Source of the DNA: Chloroflexi bacterium bin20
Lineage (GTDB): Bacteria; Chloroflexota; Anaerolineae; Aggregatilineales; Phototrophicaceae
Length of the DNA: 53,308 nucleotides
Assembly: GCA_002238485.1 (NCBI GenBank)
Contig: MPMG01000016.1
Span: 1-53,308 of the forward strand
Direction: 5' to 3'
Shown here piece after piece: positions 53,086 to 53,308 of this stretch (position 1 is the stretch's first letter; each line of letters begins with the position of its first letter). The position numbers and the translations under genes were made by a program. Below the pieces are notes generated by a model. That model ran no database searches. It was not told the origin of the DNA and worked only from the letters and a program-made list of their open reading frames with translations.

Positions 53086-53189
53086 GGCGTTTCACTTTCG
53101 TTCTTCAGCTTAGACTGTGGCGATTTTGCCACAAACCACGCCCAATCACAAAAGATTTCGCCACAGCGGCGTGGAGGCAAGCCCCTCGG

Positions 53190-53211
53190 TCCCTCCGAAG
53201 AATCGGGGGGA
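53190..53211. repeat. Second copy of the CCCCCCGA-AGAA-TCGGGGGG palindrome
   Basis: TCCCTCCGA and TCGGGGGGA flank AGAA. One arm has T where the copy at 47461-47482 has C, leaving a G-T pair. Flanking bases CCTC(A/G)GTCC are shared too, so at least about 27 bp are common to both copies. Confidence 0.55.
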
Positions 53212-53220
53212 GGCAATTGC

Positions 53221-53248
53221 TTGACAAGCTGCGAAATGGCAATAATAT
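53221..53248 (+). promoter_or_regulatory. Candidate promoter at the right edge
   Basis: A perfect TTGACA (53221-53226), a 16-bp spacer and TAATAT (53243-53248) lie in an AT-richer stretch that runs to the window end. It would drive a plus-strand gene beyond the window. Confidence 0.35.
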
Positions 53249-53308
53249 GGAAATGTATGCAATAAGACATCAGTTTATAAATGCGTATCAGTACAACCTT
53301 TATGCAAA

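Noticed and set aside
53247..53308. Open frame from ATG 53247 running off the window end
   Set aside because: Only 20 codons are visible, the ATG overlaps the -10 of the candidate promoter, and no ribosome binding site is present.

Overview
The window is about 53 kb of mostly GC-rich DNA (roughly 60% by eye) packed with genes. It most resembles a chromosomal fragment from a heterotrophic member of the Chloroflexota (Anaerolineae-like). That placement is inferred from several carbohydrate ABC cassettes without ATPases, Sec-type binding proteins whose mature ends begin AQD, secreted SH3-like proteins with an NCCFVDRQC motif, and ADP-ribosylglycohydrolase and GH116 genes beside transporters. No rRNA, tRNA, CRISPR array, IS element or phage module was seen, so the phylum is a judgement and not a proof.

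Layout. (1) 50-4830, minus strand: an ANT(6)-like nucleotidyltransferase and ABC module A. (2) 5166-11741, plus: hisD-hisC-hisB-hisN and a GH38 alpha-mannosidase-like enzyme, tightly spaced. (3) 11764-16056, plus: two tandem SH3-like secreted paralogues (one with an HEACH motif), then an SDR and a PHP-type phosphoesterase that overlap. (4) 16070-22969, minus: ABC module B followed by an ADP-ribosylglycohydrolase-family protein, a PfkB kinase and a DUF3592-like membrane protein. (5) 23066-29555, minus: ABC modules C and D. (6) 29794-33925, minus: asparaginase-like Ntn hydrolase, zwf and gamma-glutamyltransferase. (7) 34206-36110: an AT-rich GT39-like membrane glycosyltransferase, unlike its surroundings. 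(8) 36224-44522: ABC module E with a GH116 glucosidase and a LacD-type aldolase, divergent from a LacI regulator whose intergenic region holds five TTTAGTA-type elements. (9) 44526-47437: alpha carbonic anhydrase and acetyl-CoA synthetase, divergent. (10) 47573-51789: a DUF262/DUF1524 (GmrSD-like) gene interrupted by an in-frame TAA, then a fusion of an ITPase/RdgB domain to an IMPDH/GMPR-like domain. (11) 51985-53085: a zinc alcohol dehydrogenase.

How the genes work together. Five CUT1-type sugar importers (one binding protein and two permeases each) dominate the window. None has its own ATPase, so a shared MsiK/UgpC-type ATPase elsewhere is expected. Four of the five have a hairpin between the binding-protein gene and the first permease gene, which fits partial termination or mRNA stabilisation favouring the binding protein. 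Modules B and E carry their own catabolic genes. B pairs import with an ADP-ribosylglycohydrolase-like enzyme and a sugar kinase, reminiscent of E. coli yegTUV. E pairs import with a beta-glucosidase and a ketose-bisphosphate-type aldolase, probably under the LacI repressor. The observations most worth following are the ITPase-IMPDH-like fusion, the module B locus, the module E operator array, the HEACH/HYACH paralogue pair and the interrupted DUF262 gene.
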